DNA from: Hydractinia symbiolongicarpus
Lineage: Eukaryota; Cnidaria; Hydrozoa; Anthoathecata; Hydractiniidae
Direction: 5' to 3'
DNA: 64,000 nucleotides
Assembly (NCBI RefSeq): GCF_029227915.1
Contig: NC_079880.1
Span: 14,214,001-14,278,000, forward strand
The notes under the pieces are model-generated. The model saw nothing but the letters and a program-made list of their open reading frames with translations. It made no database searches and was not told where the DNA came from. This document shows, piece after piece, positions 24,301 to 36,068 of this stretch (its first letter is position 1; each line of letters opens with the position of its first letter). The position numbers and the translations under genes were made by a program.

Positions 24301-27300
24301 TAGCATGATAATTTTGAGATAAAATTATTTTAACTATTCAAAAATATGTAAAAAGGAAATGTCTATGTATATGTCCACTTTGAGTTTTAAAATTTATGTT
24401 TTTGATATGTCCACTTTAGGATGATAATTTCGACATATTAGTTTTAACTATTCAAAAATATGTAAAAAGGAAATGTTTATGTATATGTCCACTTTGAGTT
24501 TTAAAATTTATGTTTTTGATATGTCCACTTTGGATGATAATTTCGACATATTAGTTTTAACTATTCAAAAATATGTAAAAAGGAAATGTTTATGTATATG
24601 TCCACTTTGAGTTTTAAAATTTATTTTTTTGACATGTCCACTTTAGGATGATAATTTCGACTAGTTTTAACTATTCGAAAATATTTAAAAAAGAAATGTC
24701 TATGTATATGTCCACTTTGAGTTTTAAAATTTATGTTTTTGATATGTCCACTTTGGATGATAATTTCGACATATTAGTTTCAACTATTCAAAAATATGTA
24801 AAAAGGAAATGTCTATGTATATGTCCACTTTGAGTTTTAAAATTTATGTTTTTGATATGTCCACTTTAGGATGATAATTTCGACATATTAGTTTCAACTA
24901 TTCAAAAATATGTAAAAAGGAAATGTCTATGTATATTTCCACTTTGAGTTTTAAAATTTATGTTTTTGACATGTCCACTTTAGGATGATAATTTCGACAT
25001 ATTAGTTTCAACTATTCAAAAATATGTAAAAAGGAAATGTCTATGTATATGTCCACTTTGTGTTTTAAAATTTATGTTTTTGATATGTCCACTTTAGGAT
25101 GATAATTTCGACATATTAGTTTTAACTATTCAAAAATATGTAAAAAGGAAATGTTTATGTATATGTCCACTTTGAGTTTTAAAATTTATGTTTTTGATAT
25201 GTCCACTTTGGATGATAATTTCGACATATTAGTTTTAACTATTCAAAAATATGTAAAAAGGAAATGTCTATGTATATGTCCACTTTGAGTTTTAAAATTT
25301 ATGTTTTTGATATGTCCACTTTGGATGATAATTTCGACATATTAGTTTTAACTATTCAAAAATATGTAAAAAGGAAATGTTTATGTATATGTCCACTTTG
25401 AGTTTTAAAATTTATGTTTTTGATATGTCCACTTTAGGATGACAATTTCGACATATTAGTTTCAACTATTCAAAAATATGTAAAAAGGAAATGTTTATGT
25501 ATATGTCCACTTTGAGTTTTAAAATTTATGTTTTTGATATGTCCACTTTAGGATGATAATTTCGACATATTAGTTTTAACTATTCAAAAATATGTAAAAA
25601 GGAAATGTCTATGTATATGTCCACTTTGAGTTTTAAAATTTATGTTTTCGATATGTCCACTTTAGCATGATAATTTCGAGATAAAATTATTTTAAATATT
25701 CAAGAATATGTAAAGAAAAATTTCGACTAGTTTTAACTATTCAAAAATATTTAAAAAAGAAATGTGTATGTATATTTCCACTTTGAGTTTTAAAATTTAT
25801 GTTTTTGATATGTCCACTTTAGGATGATAATTTCGACATATTAGTTTTAACTATTCAAAAATATGTAAAAAGGAAATGTTTATGTATATGTCCACTTTGA
25901 GTTTTAAAATTTATGTTTTTGACATGTCCACTTTAGGATGATAATTTCGACATATTAGTTTTAACTATTTAAAATATGTAAAAAGAAAATGTATATGTCC
26001 ACTTTAAGTTTTAAAATTTATGTTTTCGATATGTCCACTTTAGCATGATAATTTCGAGATAAAATTATTTTTAATATTCAAGAATATGTAAAGAAAAATT
26101 TCGACTAGTTTTAACTATTCAAAAATATTTAAAAAAGAAATGTGTATGTATATTTCCACTTTGAGTTTTAAAATTTATGTTTTTGTTATGTCCACTTTAG
26201 GATGATAATTTCGACATATTAGTTTCAACTATTCAAAAATATTTAAAAAGGAAATGTCTATGTATATGTCCACTTTGAGTTTTAAAATTTATGTTTTTGT
26301 TATGTCCACTTTAGGATGATAATTTCGACATATTAGTTTTAACTATTCAAAAATATGTAAAAAGGAAATGTTTATGTATATGTCCACTTTGAGTTTTAAA
26401 ATTTATGTTTTTGATATGTCCACTGTAGGATGATAATTTTGACATATTAGTTTTAACTATTCAAAAATATGTAAAAAGGAAATGTTTATGTATATCTCCA
26501 CTTTGAGTTTTAAAATTTATGTTTTTGACATGTCCACTTTAGCATGATAATTTTGAGATAAAATTATTTTAACTATTCAAAAATATTTAAAAAAGAAATG
26601 TGTATGTATATTTCCACTTTGAGTTTTAAAATTTATGTTTTTGTTATGTCCACTTTAGGATGATAATTTCGACATATTAGTTTCAACTATTCAAAAATAT
26701 TTAAAAAGGAAATGTTTATGTATATGTCCACTTTGAGTTTTAAAATTTATGTTTTTGATATGTCCACTTTAGGATGACAATTTCGACATATTAGTTTCAA
26801 CTATTCAAAAATATGTATAAAGGAAATATCCATGTATATGTCCACTTTAAGTTTTAAAATTTATGTTTTTGATATGTCCAATTTCAAATGATAATTTCGG
26901 CATTATTTTACTGACTCACTTGTATTACTTAATTCTCTTTAGAGAACGAAAAGAAGTAGAGCTAATGATGTTAAATCGCCAAGACAAACTGCACTATATT
27001 ATTGTAAAAGGGGAACTGATCCAAAATCATTTGTAAAGAAATGGATTAATGATCACATTGGTAAATTTGTTATTTTTTTGAATAACTGTTATAACTTAAC
27101 TTCTTAATGATTACAGAATAGATGTGTGGTAAACATATATTTGTAGGATATGGTGTGTTTACAACATTGCCCCTGAAACATCACCAGTTTGTCCTGCAAT
27201 ATCCTGGAAAAGTTCTCACAAGAAAGGAAGGAGAGAGATTAGAGCTAGAGTATCCAACTTCCTGTGGATCATTTATTTTCTTTATGGACAAAAAGTGGTA

Positions 27301-30300
27301 TGTCGAATTGAGAATGCCTTTTGTTTTCAGTTTCATTTGGGGAGGCACTTGAAGTTGGATCACATTCACCTAATAGCTAAGGTGAAAATAGAAGGTCTTA
27401 TTTAGGAATTGGAGTGTAGATGTGTTTTATGTAAGCTTGACGTACCAAAGTAGCACCAGGAAGTTAAGACTACTTAGCTTTTACATCAAATTACATATAG
27501 ACATAAACAATTTCTGTTTTGGATTTTTTGCAATTTGATTTAAAACATCTTATGGTAAAGATAAAAACGAAACTACAAACAGTTCCCTTCTATAGTTCTC
27601 TATGTCTTAATATATTTTTTAAATTTTTAGTGTTGATGCTACAAATGAGACCAGGCTGGGAAAATATGTGAACCATTCAAGTCATCGGAAATATTTGAAT
27701 TGTTATCCAAAATTGATCGAGGAGGGTGGAAATGCATTCATATGTTTGTTTGCTTCCTATGACATTCCTTTAGGAACTGAACTGCGATACAATTATGGAA
27801 TTTCAGGGCTAGAATGGCAAAAGGTAGCACACAATTAACAAAATTTATATTTTCCTCTTTTGAGTATGCCTAAGCTTGTTGTCTGCAAGTATGTTGTATG
27901 TCAAACAGCTTTTATTTTGAACACAGCTTTCGGACATGTTTTAAAAAAAACTTCTAGGATAAAAGATATATACATATATGAAAGAACAGTCAAATAAAAC
28001 TGTTTGTTTCTTGTAGGATCCAACACATAATATACCATTCAATTTAGAAGACCTAGTTTCAGATAGGCTAGTAAGTTTTTATATTACATGTAATAAATAG
28101 TAAGTGTGCATATAATAAGGTCGTCCATTAGCAATATGTTTTATCCATTTTCTAGTTTCTTGGGATCTTCCTTTTCTATGATATTTGTTGTTTCAGGTGT
28201 TGAGTAAGAACTTGACCTTGGTCCAAGGCAAGAATAACTTGACCTCTGATGTCATTGCAAAAAAGGTAAACGTGATAAAAAATAAGACACAGTTGATATA
28301 GCAAAACGAATGTTGTTTTTTGAAATGTGAACACTGATAATATCTTCTTAGAAGGAGGATAATGACGAAAATGTGGGTATCATTACAGATATTCTCAAAA
28401 AATTGCTTGATGATGTGGTGGCAACTCAGGTGATAAACTTGTTATATTTTCTAATTTTATAAAAAATTCAATGTAAATTGAAGTATGTAAAGTGGTAAAG
28501 CTACTACATTTTGCTGTTTAAGGAAAAGCATCACCTTATTATTTTTTAAAGGCCAGGTACAAAATCCCAGTTGAGCCATGGGCTGCCAAGTAAAAATGAT
28601 TTTTTTTATTAGAGAATTGAATCTTTACATACCTGGTTCTTTTAAAATTGTTATTTTTGATTCAAAGCTTCTAAGACTCGTTTTCAGAGTGGCTGCTAAG
28701 AAATACAAGCTTTATGAAACATAGCACACAATCTGTTCTAGCATAGGAATAAGACAAACTTTTTTAAAAAATGTTGTAAATTGAGTGTGCCAAATCTTAA
28801 ACTAGTTCTTGTTAAATTTAACATTCTTTATTTTTAAGATGGAAAATATGGTGCCAGATTTTTCAGACAGTGAAGATGAGGGACTAAAATCAAGTGGCAA
28901 CATGTATAATTTTTGTTTCTTTTTTCTTAATGTCACAGTGCTGGCAATGGAGAGTCTTGGTGTTATAAAGTTTAATATTATTTAAATTCTTTACGTCTTT
29001 ATTTACTAGGTTAATAAATTTACTTCCCTTTATGGTAAGCCTATTTGAGTTTGGTGCACTATTCATGGACTTTTTAGTTTTGCTTTATTATTGTTGTGGT
29101 CATATATATTTCTATGATTACATTGACGGTTTACATAACAGAAATTACGGCACTAATGTTAAATTAATTTAAATCATAATTTGTTTGTGTTAGCATAATT
29201 GCTGATAACAATAAAAATGTTTGTTCTCCTTTTAGTCCATGGTTGAAGATTCTGAAGAGGCAGAAGATATTTCAGAGTTGGATACTTTGAATCATATTTC
29301 GTCTGTAAGTAATTTATAATTTTGCGTATTCAAGAAATTAAACCTAAACCTTTGTCCATATGAGGAAATCGGACTGGTATAGGCTTTTGTAATACATACT
29401 TTGTTGAATGTCATGCTTCCTAGACATAATTGCATTTAAAATTACTATCAATTATATAAATTTAAATGCTCTTAGGTCACAGTTTCAACTCCGATACAGA
29501 CTAGAAAACTATCAGTTCAGTATAAGGTATGATAGGAACTTCAAAACAACTTCCACAATTTTAATTCATTAAAATTGTGAAAATGAACGCTGTAAAATTT
29601 TCATGGTGTAACATTTTTCATTATAAATCATAACGCCATAAATAGATTGAGTGATTTGTTTATTGCCGTCAAAGATACCAAACAACTGCTATTTTATAAT
29701 TCAGTGGTCAATTCTCTAAGTTTATAATCTCGCGTGTTCGTTTTTAAATTGAAAGTCTCTAGACGCTTGTTTGCCATAATCTAGGAAGTATAAAGATAGC
29801 ATAAATATTAATTGTATGCCATGAAAAAATTCTGCTAACTAAATTTATTCTCTTCCCTTCTTTAATTTAATTTAACTTAAAAGTAAAAGTCACATTTGTC
29901 TTGTTCATAGGCTTCAGGTGTGCAAACAAGTATTGATAAAGGTAAAGCTGCCATCTACATTAAATTAATTTTCTATTAAGCTCCAATGTGACTGATTCTT
30001 TTTGCATTTAGTGCAATGATTTTAAGTTGTTATTCGAATTCTGGGCCTTCAAAAAATCCTTCTGAATAAAGCATGTTCTCATATGATATATAACTGGATT
30101 TCCAAAAAGGACTCTGTTGTTGTAACTTAGAACTCATAACCTGCTCGCTTTTATTCGTAAATACTAACCCGCTCACCTTTATCAAGTCCCATTTTATAAA
30201 CTGTTTTTATCTGTTTTAAAAAAGCCATACTGTGTCTGTTTTAAGTATTTATTTTAATTGGTCCATTGGCTAAAAAGTGTCCTTTGTTATTTTGGTTTCA

Positions 30301-33300
30301 AATAGGTTTAATTTTTTTAGACAATCTTGAGGTTGATTTTACTACGGACAGTCCATCCATATGTGAGGTAACTTGATAGCAGCTTAGTGTATGATATTCC
30401 GAAATTCCATACAATACTTTGTTATGCAAACGAGGAAAGTGTAAATGGATACGTAAAAATCAAAAGGTTTTTATCTTAATTGATCATAAGTATTTAAAGA
30501 AGATTTATGGTAAATAACACGTTATGCTATAAAATTACCCTACTAAAATAAATTGTTTAATGCCGATTCTTTCAGATTTCTGTGAAAAATGATTCCGGAT
30601 TAAATGTTGAAGACGATATGGAAATCATTGATACAGACGAGGAAGGAAAAGTGGAGAACAGTATTGCTATAGAGGTAATGTTCCGTGGTCCTATAAGGAG
30701 AATGTTCGGTTTGCATAACTACAATCTTTGACGTTATCATTTTTTTACGCATAGTGTCATTTCTCTTTCTTAATCCCTGACTTTTTTTACGCAATCTTTA
30801 AAATCCAAAGTTAAAGTTAGGTTCCTTCTAATTATAGGGTTTATTGGTATTTTATGTCGAAAGTATTAATCATATTTTTAAGTATGTACCTCTTTAGCCT
30901 TCTAAAATACCCGATGTTGTGTAACTATTAGTTTGTTCTAGTTATAAAAAGCGACTCTATTTTATATATTATAATAAGGCCTAGAATTTACATCAAACGA
31001 ACTAAAGGCGGCGTTTCATTTGACATTGGAAGGATATGACATGCCGTAGCAATCGAATCAAATAAGAATTGAACATAATGTATGTACATAATGTTGCGAT
31101 TGACATCTTTCCTATAGCCTGATTTGTATCTTTATTAGAAGAAAGAAACATCTGTAAAGAAAAGCGCCAACGAGGTAGTGTTTATTTTTTGTTTATTTTA
31201 AAAGATCTTGACAAGATAATCCATAACTTCACTGGATGCTAAAAATGTATTCTTATGTTTTGCACTTGATATATTAACTTTTATAACCTTTTGCTTTTTT
31301 TACTAGAAAGTGGGAAAATCTGAGGAAAAAGAAGCCAAACAGGTAATTTTATTTTTTGTGTGTTTCGTTGACGCCGTTAAGTCACTGCATTTAAAAGTTG
31401 AATCCAGACTCTTTGCTGAAACAAGAATAACTGATGCTCAAGAGCTTCTTTTTGTAATATTGGCTTCTTTCCTAAATTGCTTATTTGAACCCCTTTGTCT
31501 CCGACAAATCTGATAAATCTGATGCTAAACATTTTGTAAGAATAAACGGTTAAGTAGCTTAGGCGTGATGTTTATTCGTAGATAAACTCAAGACCATTGA
31601 GACCCTGTTTTGTTTGCGATAAAAAGATCAAGCATTCGAAATTAAATAGACACATCACTTTATGTCATAAGCATCATCCAGATGTAAAGGATGCTTTGAA
31701 CATGCCTCGAAAAGAAAGACTGAGAGCCTTCGCTAACTTTCGAAAAATTGGCATATATAATCATAATGTTAAAGAAATTGAGGAGGGCGGTAGAAATTTG
31801 TTGCGTGAAAAGCAAAACGATTCAGATGACCCACTTGTTATGTGCACCACCTGCAAAGGATTTTATGCCAAAACCTTTAAAGCTAGGCACAAGGCAGACT
31901 GCTCAAAGAACTCCTGTCAATTTCCTGTTACAATTGCTCTGGATTGTACTAGTGATGAGTCATGGAAGCTATCGGATGATCAATTTAAGCAGAGAATTTT
32001 GAACATCATCAGAGACGATGCCGTTGGTACTCTTGCCAAATCGGATCCCGTTATTTTGATGGTTGGTCATCGCCTCTATGGCAAAATAAAAAGAAGACTA
32101 AACAAAAAGATGGAAGTTGAACGGTCTGTTCGAAGCGACATGCGTCGTCTGGCACATGTTTATTCCAGATTTAAAGATAGGGTGTTGGAAGTACCAAGAG
32201 ATTGTTGTAATGACAAAAACAATGCTGGTGACATGTTTCTGAGGGAAAATTTTGAGGTGCTGAAATATTCTATTGAATCCTACACTCATTCTGATTTGGA
32301 AGTTCAAAAGTCAGGACTTAAGGCAGCCTTGTACTACGTGTTGAAAGACGCCGCCGAAAAACTAATTGGTTATTACCTTGGTAAAAATAATGATGTTGAT
32401 GCAGAAAAAATTAAAAACTTTTTGGTATTGCTGAAATTACGCAAAGATGAAATATTCGCTGACGCAACGTATGATTTAAACATGAGAAGGAATGTAAAAA
32501 CTAAAAAACCTGCACAACTTCCAAACGAAGGCGATGTCCAACTAATTCGAGATTATGTGATTGAAAGGATACGCCACTTATCATCAGATCCATTTATCAT
32601 CATGGACAGACATACGTTTGTTGAACTACGTGATTGTGCTTGCACTCGTCTTGTGCTGTATAATGGCCGAAGAGGTGGAGAACCATCGCGTCTAACCGTT
32701 ACGCAGTGGATTGAAGCTGAAAAGGATGAATGGTTAGACAAACAGCGGATACAGGATATTGCAAAAGAAACTAACTTAAGCAGTGGGACAAAGATCACAT
32801 TTCAATCGGGAAAAGGAGTCAACCATTTAGTTCCTGTTTTTATTCCTAAAGATACTGTTGCTGCAATGAAGTTGTTGGCTAACGAGCAAGTAAGGAAAGA
32901 TGCTGGTGTCCTTGAAGAAAACTCATACATATTTCCCAGTACCCAAGGTTCTGATAATCATTGCTCTGGATGGCATAGCTTAGATAATGTTTGTGCAAAA
33001 CTTCCAATTGCCAACAGAGAAAGAATTAGTGGTACAAGTAACCGACATCGCCTTAGTACCTTAATTGCTGGTTTAGGTCTATCAGAGTCCGATATGAGTT
33101 TGGCCTATGATCATTTTGGGCACAGTGAGAGAATTAACAAAACGATATACCAAGCACCAGCTGCTCATCGACAACTATTGTCAACTGGGAAACATCTATC
33201 TGTCCTTGATAATGGTGAGCTGTTTTTCTGTAGTCTATTCTTGTGTATCAATTTTTTAAAAGTGAAACAAACGCATATCTTCTTATAGCGCAAAGTATAA

Positions 33301-35647
33301 AGAATGACAATAACTTCGAGAAAAAGGGTCCTAACTTAGTTGAAGAAAATGAAAAAAAATTTAGAGGTAAAACTTAGAATTATGGCTGTTCATATTGGCA
33401 TACTTCTTTTCCTTGTGAGCAGTCAAACAAGAAATTTAATTTTGAAATTCTTCCAAAGTAAGTTCTTTTGACTCTTCATTCTATTCAGGTCTAACTTGTT
33501 CGTAATTACCTACATACAGGCTTGAATTACGTTGTAAATGTATTTTGTAGATGAAAATGCTGAAAAAGACACAAGTAAAGCGAACACTGTAAAATTACCG
33601 AATAAAAAGAAAATGAAGAAAAGTGTACAAGTGGGAGAAAAAAGACAAACTCATCGAAACGATACATTTAAAAAAGAGAAAACTTGCGGTTAGTTCATTG
33701 CGTAACAATAAGATTTTATTCACAAAATATTATGTATTATTGGAAACATTTTCGTTTTTGAATCATTAGAGCCTTACGTTGCAAATAAAATGTTTGTTTT
33801 CAGAACAGGGCTTCGAATAAAAGCCCCTATGTAAACAAAATTTACGTGAAAAACCAACCTATTCGACTTAGATGGTCAATAGCGAAAACACGATCTCAGA
33901 TTTATAGTGACGTCATAAAACATCACACATAATATTTGTTACTAGGGAAGGACAGTATAAATAGTCAATTTTTTTAGTATTTCTGTTGTGTAAGTTAACT
34001 TTGTTACAATACCTGATTGCAAAATGACTGAAAGCCGTTTTCCTTTTAGCACCCACGAGAAAGTATGCACTTAGAAAAGAAAAGAACGTTTCTCAAAGTA
34101 TGTCTTGATTTCCATGATTTTGTGTTTTCAAAATGATATCCTGTGTTGTTTGTTTTTTGTCAGCATTTAACTTCTTTATAAACAAGTTACTGGTTGTTTG
34201 CAAAGTGATGCTTTATATTCTGATTTTCCCTAATTTTTTCCTGATTTTTCAATAAAGTTACAATGTTTTTAACGGTTTAGAAACATCTGAAGAATCCAAA
34301 CATTTTACAAATGTGAACGATGATGAACCTTCTGAATGGTCTGAATCAAGTGAAGATAGCGAACTCGAGAATTCTGTAAAATGCACTGGTGAGGTTTTGT
34401 TAATCAACAATACTGTATAACTCCTTACTAAGAAAAATCAAAAAGTACCATATTTTTTAATTTCTTGGTCTGTCTATATATAGTATATGAAATTGCAAAA
34501 ATTAGTTGATTGTACTTACCGGTGATAAACAACAGCTAAAAAGAATAATATCTTAAAAATTGCTGCGTAATTGCCGAAAATGAAAATATTGCTAAAGTGG
34601 AATATTTTGCGTCAAATAAATGAAATTATTGTACTTGAACACGAAAGTTTATTTGATACAACTCGCAGACAGCTTAGATCCGAAATCATCGTATCCGTTT
34701 TCACAATATTTATTTCCATATTCTTGAAATTGGAGTCCGAAAATATACAGAAACTAATAAAAAGAAATAGATTATCTTAATCCCTATAATACTTAATAAT
34801 TATTAATTCGCTATTCGTCGTTAGCCCGTGGAAAATCCACGGGTTCGCCCGTCCTTTTTATACCGCATTGCGTGCTTCTCGCTATTGCGCAGCTAAGCTA
34901 CCATTTTGCGTGACAGACAGACAGACAGACGTAAACGGGTATTATAATATAGATAATTAACCTTTTTAAAATATGGAAAAAAATTCATTAAAGAAATACT
35001 GAAATAAAGAAATGAAAATGATAATAAAGATGGCGGAATTAATGTTTGCGAATTTGTTTTCACAAACCAAAATTCCACAAATTACCAGACAAGGGCGGAC
35101 ATCCGCAAAGTTGAGATTCCAACAATCTGATTAAAGATTTTCAATTGCAACTAAATGAGACTATTCGTAACTTTTTTATTTCGCATATTTCATACAATTT
35201 TTGAAAGCATCCATCCGCAAAAATTGCTTCCGCGACAATTTCTTCTCTTCTATTGGAGGACGAAATAAGAATGAAATCATTGAAATTTGTATGCCCTTTT
35301 CGTGTATAAATTAATCTTGTAATGTTTTCTTTTACAGGTCAACAAGAAAGAAAATACATTCAATGGTCGTCAGAGCAAGAGGATAAACTATACAAAAAAT
35401 TTGCAAGACATATAAAAAATAAAAAAAATGGATGGCCTTGTATGTATGACATGTATGTTTTGCACTAATTATGAAAACATGTTTTTGAATATCTAATATT
35501 TGTGTATGTGTAGGCTCTGATGATCTGAAAAAATTCGCCAACGAGGAAGGAATTACTGTTGGAACTGTTCGAAATAAAATTAACAATGAAAGAGGAAAAA
35601 TAGCACGACAAGCGGAAGCGAAAAAAAAGAAAATAAACATTGTTTAA
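21320..35647 (+). CDS. SET-domain / tyrosine-recombinase-like fusion protein
   Basis: Coding exons join in phase: 21320-21352, 26943-27060, 27147-27297, 27631-27823, 28017-28070, 28197-28265, 28352-28429, 28839-28903, 29010-29034, 29236-29304, 29476-29526, 29911-29941, 30321-30367, 30576-30674, 31139-31174, 31307-31342, 31582-33214, 33289-33366, 33551-33688, 34050-34097, 34281-34388, 35338-35439 and 35514-35647. Total 1131 residues. Order: basic N-terminus; SET domain (about 48-165); acidic, low-complexity linker (about 166-385); two C2HC finger-like motifs (about 393 and 473); tyrosine-recombinase-like domain (about 690-910); Lys/Ser-rich tail; Myb/SANT-like segment (about 1060-1125). I infer a nuclear chromatin- or DNA-binding protein. 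The first exon (MAKVAQVQYNT then GTAAGT) is the least certain, because it sits 5.6 kb upstream across a satellite. An acceptor at 21268-21269 suggests a 5' UTR exon. Skipping or alternative use of the many tiny exons is possible. Confidence 0.75.
21649..21889. mobile_element. 241-bp inverted-repeat MITE with 11-bp target duplication
   Basis: The termini are perfect 15-bp inverted repeats, GAGGGTGCCGATAAG at 21649-21663 and its complement ending at 21888. The 11-bp word TTTTATTCTAC lies on both sides (21638-21648 and 21890-21900). No coding capacity. An 8-11 bp target duplication is typical of Mutator-type transposition, and a dead Mutator-like transposase lies about 3 kb upstream. It sits in intron 1 of the fusion gene. 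Confidence 0.85.
22490..26915. repeat. satellite of about 113-bp units in the first intron
   Basis: From about 23380 to 26915 a unit of 111-115 bp is repeated about 31 times. Each unit has two TGTCCACTTT words, about half a unit apart, separated by GAGTTTTAAAATTTATG. These are followed by GGATGATAATTTCGACATA and AACTATTCAAAAATATGTA. Degenerate copies extend back to about 22490, interrupted by a LINE fragment at 22805-23116. Deletion variants (TTTGGATG for TTTAGGATG; GAGATAAAATTATTTT instead of GACATATTAG) recur in several units, showing amplification of multi-unit blocks. No unit is coding. Confidence 0.95.
22805..23116 (-). pseudogene. LINE reverse-transcriptase fragment
   Basis: The minus-strand frame ends with SSFADDTRLTMKVSSESDI and VQADLNLVYEWSKQNN. 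This is the catalytic A-D-D block and following helix of a non-LTR reverse transcriptase. Upstream in another frame is a SGVPQGSALGPL-like block, so there is at least one frameshift. It is a short, dead fragment embedded in the satellite region. Confidence 0.85.
27147..27823 (+). other. SET-domain-coding exons (KMT5A/SET8-like)
   Basis: With the end of exon 26943-27060, these two exons encode the SET core. HIGYGVFTT is the N-terminal GxG-type turn, CVDATNETRLGKYVNHS the pseudoknot core with the cofactor-binding Asn-His pair, and GTELRYNYG the C-terminal motif, which keeps both tyrosines of the KMT5A-type Y-D-Y-G but has Asn for Asp. KMT5A monomethylates histone H4 lysine 20. The residues needed for S-adenosylmethionine binding and the active-site tyrosine appear present, so activity is plausible. 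Histone specificity is inference. No Cys-rich pre-SET or post-SET region is visible, as in KMT5A. Confidence 0.85.
31582..33214 (+). other. large exon coding zinc fingers and a tyrosine-recombinase-like domain
   Basis: This 1633-base exon is far larger than its neighbours (25-193 bases). It opens with CFVCDKKIKHSKLNRHITLC, a C-x2-C-x12-H-x3-C finger, and then CTTCKGFYAKTFKARHKADC, a second C2HC. The C-terminal third matches the tyrosine-recombinase (phage-integrase-like) core. RLVLYNGRRGGEPSRLTV carries the box I arginine near residue 744, and SGKGVNHLVPV holds a beta-hairpin lysine near 796. SNRHRLSTLIAGLG is box II with its Arg-His near 871-872; the first His of the usual H-x-x-R appears replaced. 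HFGHSERINKTIYQ has Gly-His followed nine residues later by Tyr, near 899 and 908, as in active enzymes. Animal genes derived from Crypton transposons have this fold; whether this is one is inference. Confidence 0.75.
34806..34956 (+). repeat. dispersed hairpin repeat, intronic copy
   Basis: Same family as the cluster at 12.5-13.1 kb. It starts TCGTCGTTAGCCCGTGG, has the CCCGTGGA/TCCACGGG hairpin, and ends with GACAGACAGACAGACG and GGGTATTATAATATAG. It lies in the intron between exons 34281-34388 and 35338-35439 of the fusion gene. Confidence 0.8.
35338..35647 (+). other. Myb/SANT-like C-terminal exons of the fusion gene
   Basis: The last two coding exons give YIQWSSEQEDKLYKKFARHI, then a short NKKNGWPC turn, DDLKKFANEEGITVGTVRNK and INNERGKIARQAEAKKKK before the stop TAA at 35645-35647. 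The opening W-S-x-E-x-x-x-L and the predicted helix-turn-helix spacing suggest a Myb/SANT-like DNA- or histone-binding fold. The third helix would be TVGTVRNKINNERGK. The domain call is by pattern only. Confidence 0.5.
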
Positions 35648-36068
35648 TTGTGATAGAGCTTTGGTTTCTTTTATTTTTATTATTTTTACGTTACCATAAA
35701 AGTACATGTTTATAATTATTTATTATGTTTACAAAAGTACATTTATAAAAACATGTACACTATACATGTTTTTATAAATAATGTGACAGCTTTTATCATC
35801 ATCAAATTTTCTTGAGTATACTCTAAAAAATTCAAGTCTAAACAACACATCACTCCGTCACCCCTTAGACGGGGAGAAAGGCAAGAAAAAGTGTTAAAGT
35901 CACGAGGATAATTTCTATACAGGTTTCAATCATGTTTTAACAATCAAAATGTATGATCAACGATAATTTAATTCAACTCTCCCCCCTCTCCCATGAAAAA
36001 TATTTTGAACTGTGTGGTTTTCATAACTGTATGTGATAAGAAAACTGGCTCTCATAAGTGAAGTATAT
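35648..36068. other. 3' flank of the fusion gene, no other gene
   Basis: AT-rich. ACATGTTTATAA / TTATAAAAACATGT words near 35703-35780 are partly self-complementary. No canonical AATAAA close to the stop was found. Nothing else is recognised. Confidence 0.4.

Noticed and set aside
22490-26915. Regularly spaced repeats that could be taken for a CRISPR array
   Set aside because: The whole unit of about 113 bp is conserved, with no unique spacers, and the region is an intron of a eukaryotic gene.
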